From: Pseudoalteromonas luteoviolacea S2607
GTDB taxonomy: Bacteria; Pseudomonadota; Gammaproteobacteria; Enterobacterales; Alteromonadaceae
DNA: 64,000 nt
Reading direction: 5' to 3'
NCBI RefSeq assembly: GCF_001625575.1
Contig: NZ_AUXV01000015.1
Coordinates: 62,001-126,000 of the forward strand
The translations under genes were made by a program, and so were the position numbers. Positions within the stretch are counted from its first letter, which is position 1; the number at the start of each line of letters is the position of its first letter. This document shows, piece after piece, positions 45,909 through 55,815 of the stretch. The notes beneath the pieces were generated by a model that was not told the DNA's origin, searched no databases, and saw only the letters and a program-made list of their open reading frames with translations.

Positions 45909-46799
45909 TCAGATAGAAATCTCACCACCTGACATTACCATGATTAAAAACGGCGTAAACCCAAGCATGCCAACCAACATAAGTACCGTCAAGATAGACA
46001 AACTACTCGCCGCAATCCACTTAATTATTGAGCGATGCGTATCGCCAGCAAGAAAATAAAGTTCAGCCATCACGAGTGGAATAACGAAACAACCAAAGGT
46101 CCACATAGGAAAGAACGGGTCGCCAAACTTGGGGTCAAAGCCGAGTGATGTACCTGTTACTAAATAACTAAATACACCTAACCTCAAAAACCACTGCGCA
46201 TTTGAGACAAGAAATAAACGGACAGCCCACTTTCTATGATTCCGTATGTCTTTTTTAATGGCCGTACGGGCACAAAAGAAAGTGAACGCAAGAATCAAAA
46301 TACCATTAATGCTGGTTCCAATACCGTCTAGCGTAATTGGGTGTTGGTCTCGCACCCAAACCAAATAAAAGCCAGATACAGAGAGTGCAAACACAGTTAA
46401 AAGATAGAGGTAACCATTAGCTTTATGAAACTTTGGAAAATAACGGCGCATTTGCGGCAATAACTGTAAAGCCCCACCAAATGCAACGAAACCAGCGCCT
46501 ATCGCGTGCGCAGCAAAGGCCAAATTACCAGCGAAGTCCCCAACTTGATAGGGCGTTTTGCCGAACACTTCCCAGCGATTCCAAATCTCCATATTGTCAT
46601 TGATGACCGAAAATCCATAAAATGAAATTATGTAGTAAAAGAAAAACCACTGACCTGCTAATACTGCTACAAACCAAAACGCAGTAGAATACTTTAAACC
46701 TTGATTTGCTGCTTTTGATGACGTTCTCGTGTTTGAGTCTGTTTGTTTTTTATCTTTAGTTGTCGAGGCTTCATACATGCCTAATGCTGTTCTTTCCAT
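45909..46799 (-). CDS. DUF2306-family membrane protein
   Basis: The 296-residue protein has about seven membrane helices. The core, AFAAHAIGAGFVAFGGALQLL, RYFPKFHKANGYLYLLTVFA and NHRKWAVRLFLVSNAQWFLRL, carries conserved His residues (AAHAIG, FHKANG, NHRKW). These are typical of DUF2306 and could bind haem. An N-terminal soluble stretch of about 45 residues is rich in Lys, Thr and Ser. The ATG at 46799 has an AAGG-type site; an upstream ATG at 46850 is possible. No partner gene suggests a pathway. Confidence 0.83.
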   Translation of the reverse strand: MERTALGMYEASTTKDKKQTDSNTRTSSKAANQGLKYSTAFWFVAVLAGQWFFFYYIISFYGFSVINDNMEIWNRWEVFGKTPYQVGDFAGNLAFAAHAIGAGFVAFGGALQLLPQMRRYFPKFHKANGYLYLLTVFALSVSGFYLVWVRDQHPITLDGIGTSINGILILAFTFFCARTAIKKDIRNHRKWAVRLFLVSNAQWFLRLGVFSYLVTGTSLGFDPKFGDPFFPMWTFGCFVIPLVMAELYFLAGDTHRSIIKWIAASSLSILTVLMLVGMLGFTPFLIMVMSGGEISI

Positions 46800-46850
46800 T
46801 GTGCCCGCCTTATTAAATGAAGAAACTGGCAGCAATTTTGCCACGCCCAA

Positions 46851-47231
46851 AAAGTGAGGTCGTTCCGCTGGGCCTATTCATACCTTTTTATAAAGAGAAT
46901 CTAAAAATAAAAAATAATAAGTAACAAAATCAATCAATTAAAGATTGTGCTTTTTTTTGATTTTTCAATAATCTGGACCATTCAAACGTTTTTAATTGCG
47001 TATGTTTAAACTCAAAAAGTGGCTTTATTTTGATAACAATTCCTTCAGGGTAAGAAAAGTGGCAGTCGCTAGCTTCTAGAGCACGACAGTGCTAGATTGC
47101 AAAGAAGTCCCTGTTACCTCACTTAATACTTTAACGCAATATGGGCGAGTTATCTGGCGAGTGCAAACAAAGCTAAGTGCCGTTAAACATAACAAAACGA
47201 TACGGAATTAAAGCTATTGAGTTTGGGCACA
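46851..47231. other. 381-base region upstream of DUF2306
   Basis: The flanking genes are on the minus strand, so this is the DUF2306 promoter region plus the 3' end of the lysR-type transcript. I see no coding frame, RNA gene or strong hairpin. Confidence 0.4.
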
Positions 47232-48125
47232 TTAAGCTTTTGGCTCAATATCGTCTTGCCACGCGTTTGCTAAAAAGTCTATAAATGCTCTCACTACAGG
47301 TAACTGATAACTGCGAGACAAATATACTGCCCATAATTGACTGCTATTGACGTGGTAATCGTCAAGTACTGGCACAAGTGAGTTTTCGTTGATGTATTTA
47401 CGCGCGATATCAAAAGGGAGTAAAGAAATACCGCTTCCTTTGATTGTTGCAGCAACAATTGTCGTGACGTCGTTACAAACCAATGACCCTGACACTTTAA
47501 CATCGTGCACTTGGTCTCCTTTAATTAATTGCCACGTATCATTGGTCAGATGCACCAGGCAATTATGCTCGCGCAAATCTAATGGTGTCACAGGCTGAGA
47601 ATGCGTGGCCAAATATTGAGGAGAAGCGCACAAACACGCGCCTATTTTCATCAGCGGTCGGGCTATTAAGCTTTCATCAGGGGTGTTTGTATAACGCAAC
47701 GCAATATCGATTCGCTCTTCGACTAAATTAGAAAAACTATCACTGGCATGAATATCAATCGTTACACCTTTGTGTTGCGCGAGAAATTTACTTACCGCCT
47801 CAATCAACATAGTTTGCGAAAACCCTATCGGACTGGTGATCCTGATGGTGCCACTTAGCTCAATTTTATCCTGATGACTCTGAGCGATTAATGCACTGAC
47901 CTCATCTAATATTTTTTCAAACCGAATCAAGGCTTTTTCACCTTGCTGCGTCAAGCTTACTTTTCGTGTTGTACGGTGTAACAACCGCTGCTGTAACCAT
48001 TGCTCCAATTCTTGAACATGCCGCGACACCTGCAGGCGACTCAAGCCAAGTTTATCTGCAGCTTTAGTAAAGCTACACAGATGCGCTACTTCAATAAAAC
48101 TCTTAATTGCGGTGAGACGATCCAT
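47232..48125 (-). CDS. LysR-family transcriptional regulator
   Basis: The 297-residue protein has an N-terminal winged helix-turn-helix (about 1-60; FTKAADKLGLSRLQVSRHVQELE) and a LysR substrate-binding domain (about 90-290). It belongs to the CrgA/DhmR-like subgroup that starts MDRLTAIKSFIEVA. It diverges from an NAD(P)-binding protein gene across 112 bases that contain a 15-bp palindrome at 48144-48158, so it most likely controls that gene and itself. Members of this subgroup often respond to quinones, aldehydes or other electrophiles; the ligand here is unknown. Confidence 0.92.
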   Translation of the reverse strand: MDRLTAIKSFIEVAHLCSFTKAADKLGLSRLQVSRHVQELEQWLQQRLLHRTTRKVSLTQQGEKALIRFEKILDEVSALIAQSHQDKIELSGTIRITSPIGFSQTMLIEAVSKFLAQHKGVTIDIHASDSFSNLVEERIDIALRYTNTPDESLIARPLMKIGACLCASPQYLATHSQPVTPLDLREHNCLVHLTNDTWQLIKGDQVHDVKVSGSLVCNDVTTIVAATIKGSGISLLPFDIARKYINENSLVPVLDDYHVNSSQLWAVYLSRSYQLPVVRAFIDFLANAWQDDIEPKA

Positions 48126-48143
48126 ATAATTAGTTCATATTAA

Positions 48144-48158
48144 GATGCAATTTGCATC
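48144..48158. promoter_or_regulatory. Palindromic operator between lysR-type gene and its neighbour
   Basis: GATGCA-ATT-TGCATC is a perfect dyad 19 bases from the LysR start codon and 80 bases from the divergent gene. It is flanked by two copies of TTCATATTA (48134-48142 and 48175-48183). It is a good candidate for the LysR-family binding site. Confidence 0.55.
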
Positions 48159-48237
48159 AATTATTTGTGATTATTTCATATTAGTTTTCTTTTAATCTGA
48201 GCACAACTCAACGTAAACCAATAAAAGAGGAAAAATT

Positions 48238-48876
48238 ATGAAAATAGTTGTGTTAGGTGCATCAGGTTGGATAGGCAGTCATATTGTTGCTCAGGCTAAG
48301 CACAGAGGCCATGAAATAACAGCTTTGGTTCGGGATGCGGATAAGTATGATGTCACTGATATAACAGTAAAAAGTTTTGATCTTAATGATAAAAGCCAAG
48401 ATCTCGCTTCCATTATTTCTGATGAAACAATCTTTGTTGCTTCAATTGGTGGCCGTGCGCTTGGTAATCACCAAATCGTAGCGAAAACTGCTTCAGTACT
48501 GTTGGCGCAACTACCAAAAACCAACATTGAGCGCTTAGTTTGGGTAGGTGGCGCTGGCTCTTTAGAGGTCACTCCTAATTTAAAGCTGATAGACACACCT
48601 GAGTTTCCTGATGAATATAAAGATGAGGCGCTTGCACAAGGCCAAGCACTCGATGTCTTTAAGTCAACACAAAGCCCATTAAATTGGACTTTCATCAGTC
48701 CAGCGGCTGAAATTTTTCCGGGCGATAATATGCAAGCTTACCGTATTGGCTTTGATCAGTTACTGCTGGATGATGAAGGTAATAGCCGTATTTCAGTTTC
48801 CGACTATGCCACCGCCTTTGTAGATGAGATTGAAAAAGGCGAGCATATCAATAAGCGTATTGGGGTTGCTTACTAA
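48238..48876 (+). CDS. NAD(P)-binding atypical short-chain dehydrogenase
   Basis: The 212-residue protein has a Rossmann dinucleotide motif at the N terminus (VVLGASGWIGSHIVAQA, GxxGxxG). It also has the RLVWVGGAGSL strand and PLNWTFISPAAEIFPG of the NmrA/YwnB-type atypical SDR group. The family contains redox sensors and quinone- or flavin-linked reductases. It lacks the classical YxxxK pair in an obvious place. AAGAGGAAA lies before the ATG. It diverges from the LysR gene and is probably its target, fitting an electrophile or oxidative-stress role. Confidence 0.87.
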   Translation: MKIVVLGASGWIGSHIVAQAKHRGHEITALVRDADKYDVTDITVKSFDLNDKSQDLASIISDETIFVASIGGRALGNHQIVAKTASVLLAQLPKTNIERLVWVGGAGSLEVTPNLKLIDTPEFPDEYKDEALAQGQALDVFKSTQSPLNWTFISPAAEIFPGDNMQAYRIGFDQLLLDDEGNSRISVSDYATAFVDEIEKGEHINKRIGVAY

Positions 48877-48961
48877 ATATAGCACTGACAAATTATGGGG
48901 CAGATTCTCACTGCCCCATAAAAACTCATTTATGCATAGGAGCGATGGCTCCTATATAACG

Positions 48962-51900
48962 TTAGTGCGCTCGCTTATTGCCAAGCACACTAACTAATAA
49001 TGCAGGTAAAAAGGTTAAGCTCAAGAGCATTGAAAACACAATGCCACACAATACTATGATGCCAACCCCTCGATACAATTCAGTTCCGTCTCCCGGTATA
49101 AGTACCAACGGAGCCAATCCAAATAATGTAGTTGCCGTGGACATCAGTATCGGCTTGAGTCGTGTGGCAACCGCTTGCTTCACCGCAGCGACTACCTCCA
49201 TACCTTGATCGACTATCAACTTGCGAGTTTGGTCCACGATTAAAATTGGGTTGTTTACCACTGTTCCCAACAAAATAAGGAAACCTAACATCGTGATCAT
49301 GTCGAAAGGTTGATGGAACGGCGTCATACCGAAGTTTGCCAATAGAACGTTTACGCCATTTACCGAGATTAAACCTAACAACCCACCAGCCATACCCAGA
49401 GGAACTGTTGCTAAGATAAATAATGGGTAGCGCCAGTGAGTAAAAATTGCGACGAGCAATAAATAACTCAATACTAATGCCACAACAAAGTTACTCGAGA
49501 GCGAAGCTTGAGTCGCTTCTAATTGGTCCGCAGCGCCACTAATAGATAACTTAGTGCCCTGCGCAATTTTGCCCTGTTGCCATAGTGTCGGTAATAACTC
49601 TGTTCTGACAATTTCTTCTGCGGTTTCAAGTGCCACATCCCTTGGCGGGATAATGTAAACAGTTACTGTTCTCTTGCCATCTACGCGACGCAGACTATCA
49701 CTGTTTTTGCTTTCAACCAGATCAGCTAATGCACTCAGGGGTAATACATCTCCTGAAGGCGTCACAATTGGAGAGGTCGCAAGTTGTTCGATAGTTTGCT
49801 GCTGTTTTTGATGGCTAAATATGAACATATCAATCTTGTCATCATTAAGAATAAACTCATCAACATATGCGCCATCACTTAACGAAGAAATCGTATAACC
49901 AAAGTCATTAGGACTGATACCCAACTCAGCTAATCGCTGCCACTTAGGTTTTATTTCTATCAGTGGCTGATCTAGGCTCAATGCGCGAGGATCTGAATTG
50001 ATTTGAGGGTTTTCAAAAGTAACCTGTGCTTGCTGATACACCGCCTCAGCAGCGCGGTATAAATCGGTTAAATTAGTACCTGCGATATCCACTGCAACTG
50101 CACGTGTGCCGCCATCATTACTAGAAATAATCGAGCCTCGAGCCGAAAATGCTCGCATTTTTTCGTAGCTTCTAAATTTAGCGGTAATCGCGTCCATCAT
50201 TGCTTGAATATTATCTGGATCAGTTGGCGCACTTAAAAACCAAATGCGTCCAATAGACACCGACATTGAGTAATACGCAAGCGGTGGCATATCCGTTTCA
50301 CCCTTGTCAAACGCGTCGCTGGAAGCATTAACATGGCCATTAAAGTAAACTCGCAACTCATCGCCAATTTCTTTCATTTCGGACAAGTTATAACTCGGTG
50401 GTGCGATCATCATCGAGAATGCCTTTGGCTCCTCGCCTTCAGGCAAGTATTCTGCTGCGGGCATCAACGCATAAGCTGCGCCCAAAGTCACGAAGACAAA
50501 CCCTGCGGTGATAGCTGTCGCTCTCGCTCTAGTCGCAACACAAAATGAAACTAGCCCAAGCCAGCGTTTAGAAAGAGATACCGTTTTTATATCTTCTTTG
50601 CGATTAGGCAAATTAGCCAAAGTCGTCGGCACGATAAAGATAGCGACAAGCATAGAGGCAATAATCGCTGACGAAACAGCAATAGCAATATCTGAGTACA
50701 ACTGCCCAGCTTCCTGCTCAACAAATAAAATAGGTGCAAACACCAGTACCGTCGTCGCAGTCGACGCCAATACCGCAGGCCAAACCTCCTTCACCCCTTT
50801 TATCGCAGCATGTAGCTTACTTGTGCCACGCCTGTTTGCTTGCACAATCGCTTCAAGAACGACAATGGTGTTGTCCACTGTCATACCAATTGCGAAGGCA
50901 ACTCCAGCCAATGAGATAACATTAATTGTTCTGTCGAATAGCATTAAACCCAAAAATGCCGCAACGGTACAGATTGGAATACCGATCACACCAACAAGTG
51001 TGGCGCGACCCGAGCGTAAAAACCAAAACATCACCAGTGTAGCCAACACGGCACCTAGCGCTAAGTTAGTCCACACATTCTTCAGCGAGCTTTCAACATA
51101 CTGAACATCATCACTCATCAGTAACAGCTCTAGGCCATTTTGTGCGAGTAGCTCTTGGTTTATTTGCTCAATAACAGGAAGTAATTGCTGCTTAATATCG
51201 ATAACGTTTGAGCCACTTTCGCGTCGTACCGATAGCCTCAAAGTACGTTCACCATCAGAATAGGAAATGCCTCTTAATTCAAAGTGATCCAAAGATACAA
51301 CTGCGACGTCTTTAAGTTTGGTTGTTACGCCATCTTGCTCAGCAATGATTAGGTTTTCAAGCTCATTCAATTGTTCAAAGCGACCCACCATGCGCAGTAA
51401 AAAACGGCTAGAACCACTTTCGATGTCGCCTGCCGACGCGTCACGATTGCGTGCTCTAATTGCGCTTCTTAAGTCTGTTACACTTAAGCCTCGCTGTGCT
51501 AAGCGACTAGGATCAACATTAATTTGAACCTGTCTTGCAGCCCCACCACCAACACGTACCTCAGATACCCCAGTGACACTTTCCATGCGCGGTCGCACGA
51601 AATCTTCAGCAAAGTCTCTAAGCATATCAACATCAAGGTCCAAAGGGTTACCCTGTTGCGGCTTTAAAACAAAATGCATAAATGCATTCGAAGAAAATGA
51701 GCTAGAGTAGAGCCTTGGTTGGTCAACGTTTTCAGGGTAGCTTGGCACTTGGCTCAACGCATTGTTCACGCGGATCAGGGCATCATTCACGTCCACCCCA
51801 AATGGGAATTCAAGCTCAATTCTCGCAGAGCCCATTTGAGAATAAGACACCATGCGCTTTAAGTTTGGCAAGCTTCGTAAATAACGCTCTTGCTCAACTA

Positions 51901-52084
51901 AGATTTCTTTTTCTACATCTTGTGGTGTTGCTCCCGGCCACCCAGTTTGCACTGTGATGGTTCTAACTTCGAGGTCTGGTATCATCTGAACAGGGATTTT
52001 TAATGCAGTTACCAACCCCAAAATGCAGATAATTAAAGATATTACGGCAACCAGAGTACCGCGTTTAACGGCGCTTTCTATCAT
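48962..52084 (-). CDS. RND-family efflux permease (HAE type)
   Basis: The 1040-residue inner-membrane protein is a full-length AcrB-like proton antiporter with two sets of six membrane helices and two large periplasmic loops (about 30-330 and 555-860). Helix 4 carries the proton-relay region VAFAIGMTVDNTIVVLEAIV. The sequence VQTGWPGATPQDVEKEI is typical of the first porter domain, and the C-terminal block LLGTVVNNPILIVDQTRK matches helix 10. It begins five bases after the adaptor stop, so both come from one transcript. It should expel hydrophobic or amphiphilic compounds; substrate range is unknown. Confidence 0.94.
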   Translation of the reverse strand: MIESAVKRGTLVAVISLIICILGLVTALKIPVQMIPDLEVRTITVQTGWPGATPQDVEKEILVEQERYLRSLPNLKRMVSYSQMGSARIELEFPFGVDVNDALIRVNNALSQVPSYPENVDQPRLYSSSFSSNAFMHFVLKPQQGNPLDLDVDMLRDFAEDFVRPRMESVTGVSEVRVGGGAARQVQINVDPSRLAQRGLSVTDLRSAIRARNRDASAGDIESGSSRFLLRMVGRFEQLNELENLIIAEQDGVTTKLKDVAVVSLDHFELRGISYSDGERTLRLSVRRESGSNVIDIKQQLLPVIEQINQELLAQNGLELLLMSDDVQYVESSLKNVWTNLALGAVLATLVMFWFLRSGRATLVGVIGIPICTVAAFLGLMLFDRTINVISLAGVAFAIGMTVDNTIVVLEAIVQANRRGTSKLHAAIKGVKEVWPAVLASTATTVLVFAPILFVEQEAGQLYSDIAIAVSSAIIASMLVAIFIVPTTLANLPNRKEDIKTVSLSKRWLGLVSFCVATRARATAITAGFVFVTLGAAYALMPAAEYLPEGEEPKAFSMMIAPPSYNLSEMKEIGDELRVYFNGHVNASSDAFDKGETDMPPLAYYSMSVSIGRIWFLSAPTDPDNIQAMMDAITAKFRSYEKMRAFSARGSIISSNDGGTRAVAVDIAGTNLTDLYRAAEAVYQQAQVTFENPQINSDPRALSLDQPLIEIKPKWQRLAELGISPNDFGYTISSLSDGAYVDEFILNDDKIDMFIFSHQKQQQTIEQLATSPIVTPSGDVLPLSALADLVESKNSDSLRRVDGKRTVTVYIIPPRDVALETAEEIVRTELLPTLWQQGKIAQGTKLSISGAADQLEATQASLSSNFVVALVLSYLLLVAIFTHWRYPLFILATVPLGMAGGLLGLISVNGVNVLLANFGMTPFHQPFDMITMLGFLILLGTVVNNPILIVDQTRKLIVDQGMEVVAAVKQAVATRLKPILMSTATTLFGLAPLVLIPGDGTELYRGVGIIVLCGIVFSMLLSLTFLPALLVSVLGNKRAH

Positions 52085-52089
52085 CTGCT

Positions 52090-53169
52090 TTAGCCCTTAT
52101 TAACCGTAATGTCACTGCCATTTTTAAGCAGTTGTACCCCAGTCATTATGATGGGTGTCGTCAGGACCTCATTATTGCCAGATACTGTTGCAATCATGAC
52201 CTGTTCACCACGCTGCTCCAATATTCTCACTGTGTGCCTTTGCGCCTTATTATTGTCCGCCACAAAAACACTCAAAGCGCCATCCGGGTGGTATTTAAGC
52301 GCCGATTTTGGTACCCATACCGCTTGCATGCCCGTGTTTGGCAACTCAAACCCAACTTGAGCAGACATACCGGCCACAAAGCCACCCTGATTAGGCACCT
52401 CAACGTGCACGGTAAAACTGCGCGTCGACGCATTGATCACTGGAACCACAGCTTGAATTTGCCCTTTGAGCAACTTACTCTGATCGTTGTCTGGTTTGAT
52501 CTCAATGTCTGTGAACTTGTTATGAGAAAAAGCGCTGATGTACTCCTGTGGTACAGCTACACTGAGCCGCAACTCATCGGCAGACACTAGTGTTAAAGTA
52601 TGCGTTTGCGTTGTAACCCACTCACCTAAGTCCACATCCCGCTTCATCACAATGCCTGAAAAAGGCGCGAATAGTGTTTGCCTTCTTAATGTTTCTTTAT
52701 TCACTGCGAATGTCGCGTTTGCTTTAGCTAGTTCAGCTTTGGCTGCGGCGACACCTGCTCGGCGCTCAGCTAGCAGCGTCGGGGCAACAAATTGCTTTTT
52801 GGATAAAGACTCAACTTCTTCTAATTGGCGTTTCGCTTCTTGCAGCGCAACCTTAGCTGCTTCAACAGATGCCTGGCTTTGTTCTAATTCTAATTGAGCC
52901 AATGTCGGGTCAAGCTTTAATAGGGCTTGGCCCTTTGTTACGGCATCACCCACTTCAACCAAAAGTGCATTCACAACACCAGCTTCTAAACTTGCCAGTG
53001 TCGCATTCTGTTTCGCTTCTACTGTGCCACTGAGGACTAGTTTATTTTTATATTGAAGGTCCTTGGCTTCAAAAACCGCAACCTCTACTGGCGCACTCCA
53101 AGAAGCTGTTGACCAACTTAGTAATAAGAAAGTGGCCAGTGCTGATACCAACGCAGACATACAGCGCAT
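52090..53169 (-). CDS. RND efflux periplasmic adaptor (MFP)
   Basis: The 359-residue protein has a signal peptide (to about 26, STASWS) and the usual adaptor layout: lipoyl halves (VVNALLVEVGDAVTKGQALLKLDP and TLFAPFSGIVMKRDVDLGEWV), a helical hairpin (about 95-165, KVALQEAKRQLEEVESL), a beta barrel and a membrane-proximal domain. It links the inner-membrane permease to an outer-membrane channel. GAGGTG lies seven bases before the ATG. No TolC-type gene follows the permease, so the pump must recruit one encoded elsewhere. Confidence 0.93.
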   Translation of the reverse strand: MRCMSALVSALATFLLLSWSTASWSAPVEVAVFEAKDLQYKNKLVLSGTVEAKQNATLASLEAGVVNALLVEVGDAVTKGQALLKLDPTLAQLELEQSQASVEAAKVALQEAKRQLEEVESLSKKQFVAPTLLAERRAGVAAAKAELAKANATFAVNKETLRRQTLFAPFSGIVMKRDVDLGEWVTTQTHTLTLVSADELRLSVAVPQEYISAFSHNKFTDIEIKPDNDQSKLLKGQIQAVVPVINASTRSFTVHVEVPNQGGFVAGMSAQVGFELPNTGMQAVWVPKSALKYHPDGALSVFVADNNKAQRHTVRILEQRGEQVMIATVSGNNEVLTTPIIMTGVQLLKNGSDITVNKG

Positions 53170-53413
53170 TTTTACACCTCAAATGATAATTGTTTTTAGT
53201 AAGATACTATGAATGAAACTGCCGAATGCAAAAATTGCGACAAATTCACTAATCTAGAAGTTAACGGTCAAAAAGTATATGTGGATCCATTTCTAAACTC
53301 ACCCCCAATCACCATTTGACCGATTACAAAGACGCAGCAATTCTATTACACGCTATGTGTAAAAGATGTGAACTCCAACAATAACTGCCCGTGAAATATA
53401 CTATTTGAATTAA

Positions 53414-54631
53414 CTAGTTATTTGCCAGTGCTGGCGTCAGTGTTTTGCCATCGCCATCAACCTTTGACAATAACTGTAGGCCCAATATATTCGCAACTGT
53501 CGGATAAATATCAAGGTTATTAACTTCTGGTAGCATTAAACCTTGCTTAAAGGCCGGCCCATGTGCGACAAACATTGCGGCCATGTCTTTACTGTAAGGG
53601 TAACCGTGAGCACCTTTAGCAGTAATCTTTTTATTTGTGCCAAACCCATAGGGCGGTGTAGCCTCAATAATAATCTCTGCGGTGGTATCATCGATGGTTA
53701 CCCCTCTTGCTTTCAACACATCGTGACTCAGCACTTCGAATCGCTCAGCGCCAACTTTCGTGAAATACGCTTTGAGCTTCTCGATATCGACGTTTGCATG
53801 AGGCTTTTTATATAAATGAACGCGTGTGGTACCGTTTTTAACTTCAAAATCGTCAAAGTCAAAATCTAGCTCGCTAAGCACAATCGTCTTATTTGGCTCT
53901 ACTGACACCATGCCATGATCGGACACCAAAACCAAATTTACATCATAATCAACTTCCGATTGTAATCGTGCCCAAAGTTGCCCAATCAATTTATCAACGA
54001 GCTGCACCGCATCGTAAGTCTCTTTTGCGTCTGGTCCAAAATCATGTCCCATGTCATCGACAAGTGAAAAGTAACCAGCAACAAACCTTGGCCTTTGTGT
54101 GCTTTCTAACTGCAGCCAAGCAAGGATCTGATCAACGCGTTTTTGATAACTTCCATGCTTTGAGTAATGCATAAAGTAACTTGGTGTTCTGCCATTAAAA
54201 CGCGCATCAGATTCTGGCCAAAAGTAGGTAGCCGCCTTTACACCTTGCAACTCCGCCAGATTCCAAAGTGGGACTCCGTTTAGCCACGTGCTATCTTTCA
54301 GCCCCGTGCCCATTTTATAGCACTCCTCTCGTCGCTTATTGCAAAAGTAATTATCAATAATGCCGTGGTTAGATGGTAATAAACCCGTAATAATTGAGAG
54401 ATGGTTCGGAAATGTTTTAGTTGGATAAACTGGGCGCATATGACTCGCCCTGACACCTTTATTGGCAATCTGAGCTATGTTTTTAGCATCATGCTTTTCA
54501 ATATAGTCCCACCTAAAACCATCAAGAGAAATTAATACAACACTTTGCTCACCTTTATTATCAGATGAAAAAGCATTAAACGAAAAAACCGTCAAAATTA
54601 AAAATACAGCTGTAATGTAATAATACTTCAT
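53414..54631 (-). CDS. Secreted nucleotide pyrophosphatase/phosphodiesterase (NPP-like)
   Basis: The 405-residue protein has a signal peptide (to about 22, FNAFS) and an alkaline-phosphatase-superfamily domain of the NPP type. VLISLDGFRWDY supplies the first metal Asp, YPTKTFPNHLSIITG the catalytic Thr, DDMGHDFGPD and VSDHGM the metal-binding Asp/His residues, and AKGAHGYPYSKDMAAMF the last metal His. It should hydrolyse phosphodiester or pyrophosphate bonds of nucleotides in the periplasm or medium. A zinc-dependent mechanism is inferred from the family. Confidence 0.9.
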   Translation of the reverse strand: MKYYYITAVFLILTVFSFNAFSSDNKGEQSVVLISLDGFRWDYIEKHDAKNIAQIANKGVRASHMRPVYPTKTFPNHLSIITGLLPSNHGIIDNYFCNKRREECYKMGTGLKDSTWLNGVPLWNLAELQGVKAATYFWPESDARFNGRTPSYFMHYSKHGSYQKRVDQILAWLQLESTQRPRFVAGYFSLVDDMGHDFGPDAKETYDAVQLVDKLIGQLWARLQSEVDYDVNLVLVSDHGMVSVEPNKTIVLSELDFDFDDFEVKNGTTRVHLYKKPHANVDIEKLKAYFTKVGAERFEVLSHDVLKARGVTIDDTTAEIIIEATPPYGFGTNKKITAKGAHGYPYSKDMAAMFVAHGPAFKQGLMLPEVNNLDIYPTVANILGLQLLSKVDGDGKTLTPALANN

Positions 54632-54786
54632 TATTATTCTCGAGAATTTAAAATTTTCGATACTGTATATTTTAAATATTTCAAATTGGAAGGGCTAATG
54701 ACCCCCAAACGTAATATTTGAGGTATTTAACCTAAATATAAGATAAACAACAATATGAAATTGGAGTGTGGCTTGGCCACCTCCAT

Positions 54787-55815
54787 TTAAATCAATGTTT
54801 GGGTAATACTTCCTTGAGATTGTGTCAGCTCAACCTTGGCTAACGCGCCGTTAATTAAAGTTAAATTGGGCGCTAGGTGACCAATATCCACATCATAGAC
54901 CACTGGAATAGAAAGCTCACCAAGTGCCATGGTTAAGGCCTCTGTACCACTCACTGGATCTGAGTCGTTGTCCAATACAGCATTACGGCCAATCAATATG
55001 CCTGATACATTATTAAAAGCGCCTTGCAGTTTTAGCCCTTGTAGTGCTCTGAAGTATTGCGTTGGCGACAATTCTGCATTTTCCAAATAAAGAATAAATG
55101 ACTCATTCTCGCAGGCTTTTGGGTTAAAAAACTCAGAGCCATAAAGCATCATATGAATATCTAAACAGCCGCCAGTTAAACGGCCTGAAAACGTGACTGA
55201 GCTCTCTTCCCGTATACCTTTATTCAATACTTTCCATTTTACAGGTTCAGTTAAATTAAAAGCTGCATTTGGGTTTTTGCTGTAATCTGCATATTGCGCT
55301 TCATAAAAACGCGCATTGTGCTGCTTGAAGCTACTCCCTTCGGCCAAGCTCAAAAAATCCAACACTTTTGATGTTAGCCCATCGGTTTGATTCAAACTCA
55401 ATTGCATCAAGTTGGTGCCATGGCAAGTCGCCCAGCCTAATTTTGTAGTAATGGATGTCAGCACTGTGCTGACATCTGAAAAGCCGAGTATCCACTTTGG
55501 CTTGGCATGTTGTAACCTATTCCAATCCAATAAAGGCAGTAAATCCATAGCCATTTCACCGCCCCAAGGCGCCATAATAGCATCAACATTTTCATCACAT
55601 AAAAATTGCATGAGCTCTTTGGCGCGCACTTTGGCGGACGCGCTCACATGCTTGGCGTTCTCTCTCAAGCACTTGCCTTCAAGCACTTCAAACCCTCGAA
55701 TACGTAAATCACTTAACACCACATCAAGACGTGGATGCAAAGCCGCTGGCACGCCAGAAGAAAACGCTGTAATTGCGACTTTACTGCCACGAGATAAGGG
55801 AGCTGGGTACAACAT
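54787..55815 (-). CDS. S66-family peptidase (LD-carboxypeptidase/MccF-like)
   Basis: The 342-residue cytoplasmic protein belongs to the S66 serine peptidases. The nucleophile region is KWILGFSDVSTVLTSI (Ser in GFSD). The later LSPTQYFRALQGLKLQG and GHLAPNLTLINGA segments hold the expected Glu and His of the triad. LD-carboxypeptidases trim murein tetrapeptides. MccF-type members, of about this length, instead cleave peptidyl-nucleotides such as microcin C. The opening SRGSKVAITAFSSGVPAALHPR is closer to the MccF-like group, but I cannot separate the two roles with certainty. AAAGGAG precedes the ATG. Confidence 0.87.
   Translation of the reverse strand: MLYPAPLSRGSKVAITAFSSGVPAALHPRLDVVLSDLRIRGFEVLEGKCLRENAKHVSASAKVRAKELMQFLCDENVDAIMAPWGGEMAMDLLPLLDWNRLQHAKPKWILGFSDVSTVLTSITTKLGWATCHGTNLMQLSLNQTDGLTSKVLDFLSLAEGSSFKQHNARFYEAQYADYSKNPNAAFNLTEPVKWKVLNKGIREESSVTFSGRLTGGCLDIHMMLYGSEFFNPKACENESFILYLENAELSPTQYFRALQGLKLQGAFNNVSGILIGRNAVLDNDSDPVSGTEALTMALGELSIPVVYDVDIGHLAPNLTLINGALAKVELTQSQGSITQTLI

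Noticed and set aside
50508..51104. 198-codon frame antisense to the RND permease
   Set aside because: Long antisense frames are common opposite membrane-protein genes; it shows no signal or domain.
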